A stretch of 32,220 nt of DNA from an uncultured Acetatifactor sp. (GTDB lineage Bacteria; Bacillota; Clostridia; Lachnospirales; Lachnospiraceae). The notes beneath the pieces were generated by a model. The model was not told the origin of the DNA and did not search any database. It saw nothing but the letters and a program-made list of their open reading frames with translations. The position numbers and the translations under genes are program-made. Shown here in pieces: positions 31,991 to 32,220 of the stretch (the first letter of the stretch is position 1; every line of letters begins with the position of its first letter). The DNA lies in contig CAJUGT010000025.1 in the NCBI GenBank assembly GCA_910586435.1, positions 5,127 through 37,346 of the forward strand, in the 5' to 3' direction.

Positions 31991-32106
31991 ATGGGATATG
32001 AAAAAACAGCAACGGACCCACCAAGCCCCGGGAGGAATTACTGACGCGCCTGGGGCAGGAAATTCTCCCAGATTCAGGGGGCTTGGGAGGCAAGTTGCGG
32101 AACTAA
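31991..32106 (+). pseudogene. Frameshifted small gene
   Basis: With a good AGGTGG site, ATG 31991 reads MGYEKTAT, then leaves frame; one base shifted, KPREELLTRLGQEILPDSG continues to a TAA at 32104-32106. In the original frame it ends at 32044. This looks like a small protein of about 38 residues broken by one indel near 32015-32022. The family is not recognised. Confidence 0.4.
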
Positions 32107-32220
32107 ATTGGGAATAGTCCAGCTGAGAAATGTCAAGAGGTTATTTAAAAACAGTCTCGGAACTAAGGCGCAATGTGTCTTTCAGACACAGAGAAGGGTT
32201 TTCAGACGCAAAAGCGGCTG

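Overview
The window reads as a chromosomal segment of an anaerobic, probably gut-type Firmicute close to the Lachnospiraceae. This is inferred from gene content: paired glgC/glgD with spoVG, murC followed by dnaD, a dnaC/dnaI-type loader and an unusually long PRPP synthetase, bioY with BirA-type operators, and Gram-positive ribosome binding sites and sigma-A promoters. No species is claimed. I see no rRNA, tRNA, CRISPR array or intact transposase.

Layout. 1-7400: a minus-strand three-gene phosphorelay locus (lone receiver, hybrid kinase with Hpt, hybrid kinase fused to a DegV lipid-binding domain). It is followed by a decayed ankyrin-repeat gene and a plus-strand GNAT gene. The segment is bracketed by structured interspersed repeats (1-130 and 7080-7390), the second of which contains a branched palindromic element. 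7410-10208: a GH51 arabinofuranosidase and an aldo/keto reductase with two 4Fe-4S motifs. 10590-15324: plus-strand serine hydrolase and Nudix genes alternating with minus-strand XRE-regulator and ECF-sigma genes, the latter with a long C-terminal extension. 15640-20562: a sugar module (FucI-family isomerase, xylulokinase) below an ABC-class ATPase. 20678-21775: a gene fragment, then a methyltransferase behind an 18-codon leader ORF with competing hairpins around the Shine-Dalgarno sequence. 21855-24704: glgC-glgD-spoVG. 25052-30173: murC, a DnaA-box cluster, dnaD, dnaC and prs. 30174-32220: BirA-controlled bioY, a small membrane-anchored protein, and decayed sequence.

How the parts fit. GH51 would release L-arabinose from arabinoxylan or arabinan. 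The isomerase and xylulokinase would feed pentoses into the pentose phosphate pathway. PRPP synthetase draws on ribose-5-phosphate, and GlgC/GlgD store surplus carbon as glycogen. MurC, DnaD and DnaC are housekeeping genes for wall synthesis and replication initiation. The four plus-strand cargo genes (GNAT, serine hydrolase, Nudix, methyltransferase) look more AT-rich than their neighbours by eye and may have arrived separately.

Most interesting signals: the kinase-receiver-DegV fusion; the leader ORF and SD switch before the methyltransferase; the covarying hairpin repeats and the branched element; four DnaA boxes ahead of dnaD-dnaC; two BirA operators 53 bp apart around the bioY promoter, one fused to the upstream terminator; an ECF sigma factor with a built-in winged-helix and sensor-like extension; and a 7-codon motif (AKETAGG) found twice with wobble-only differences.
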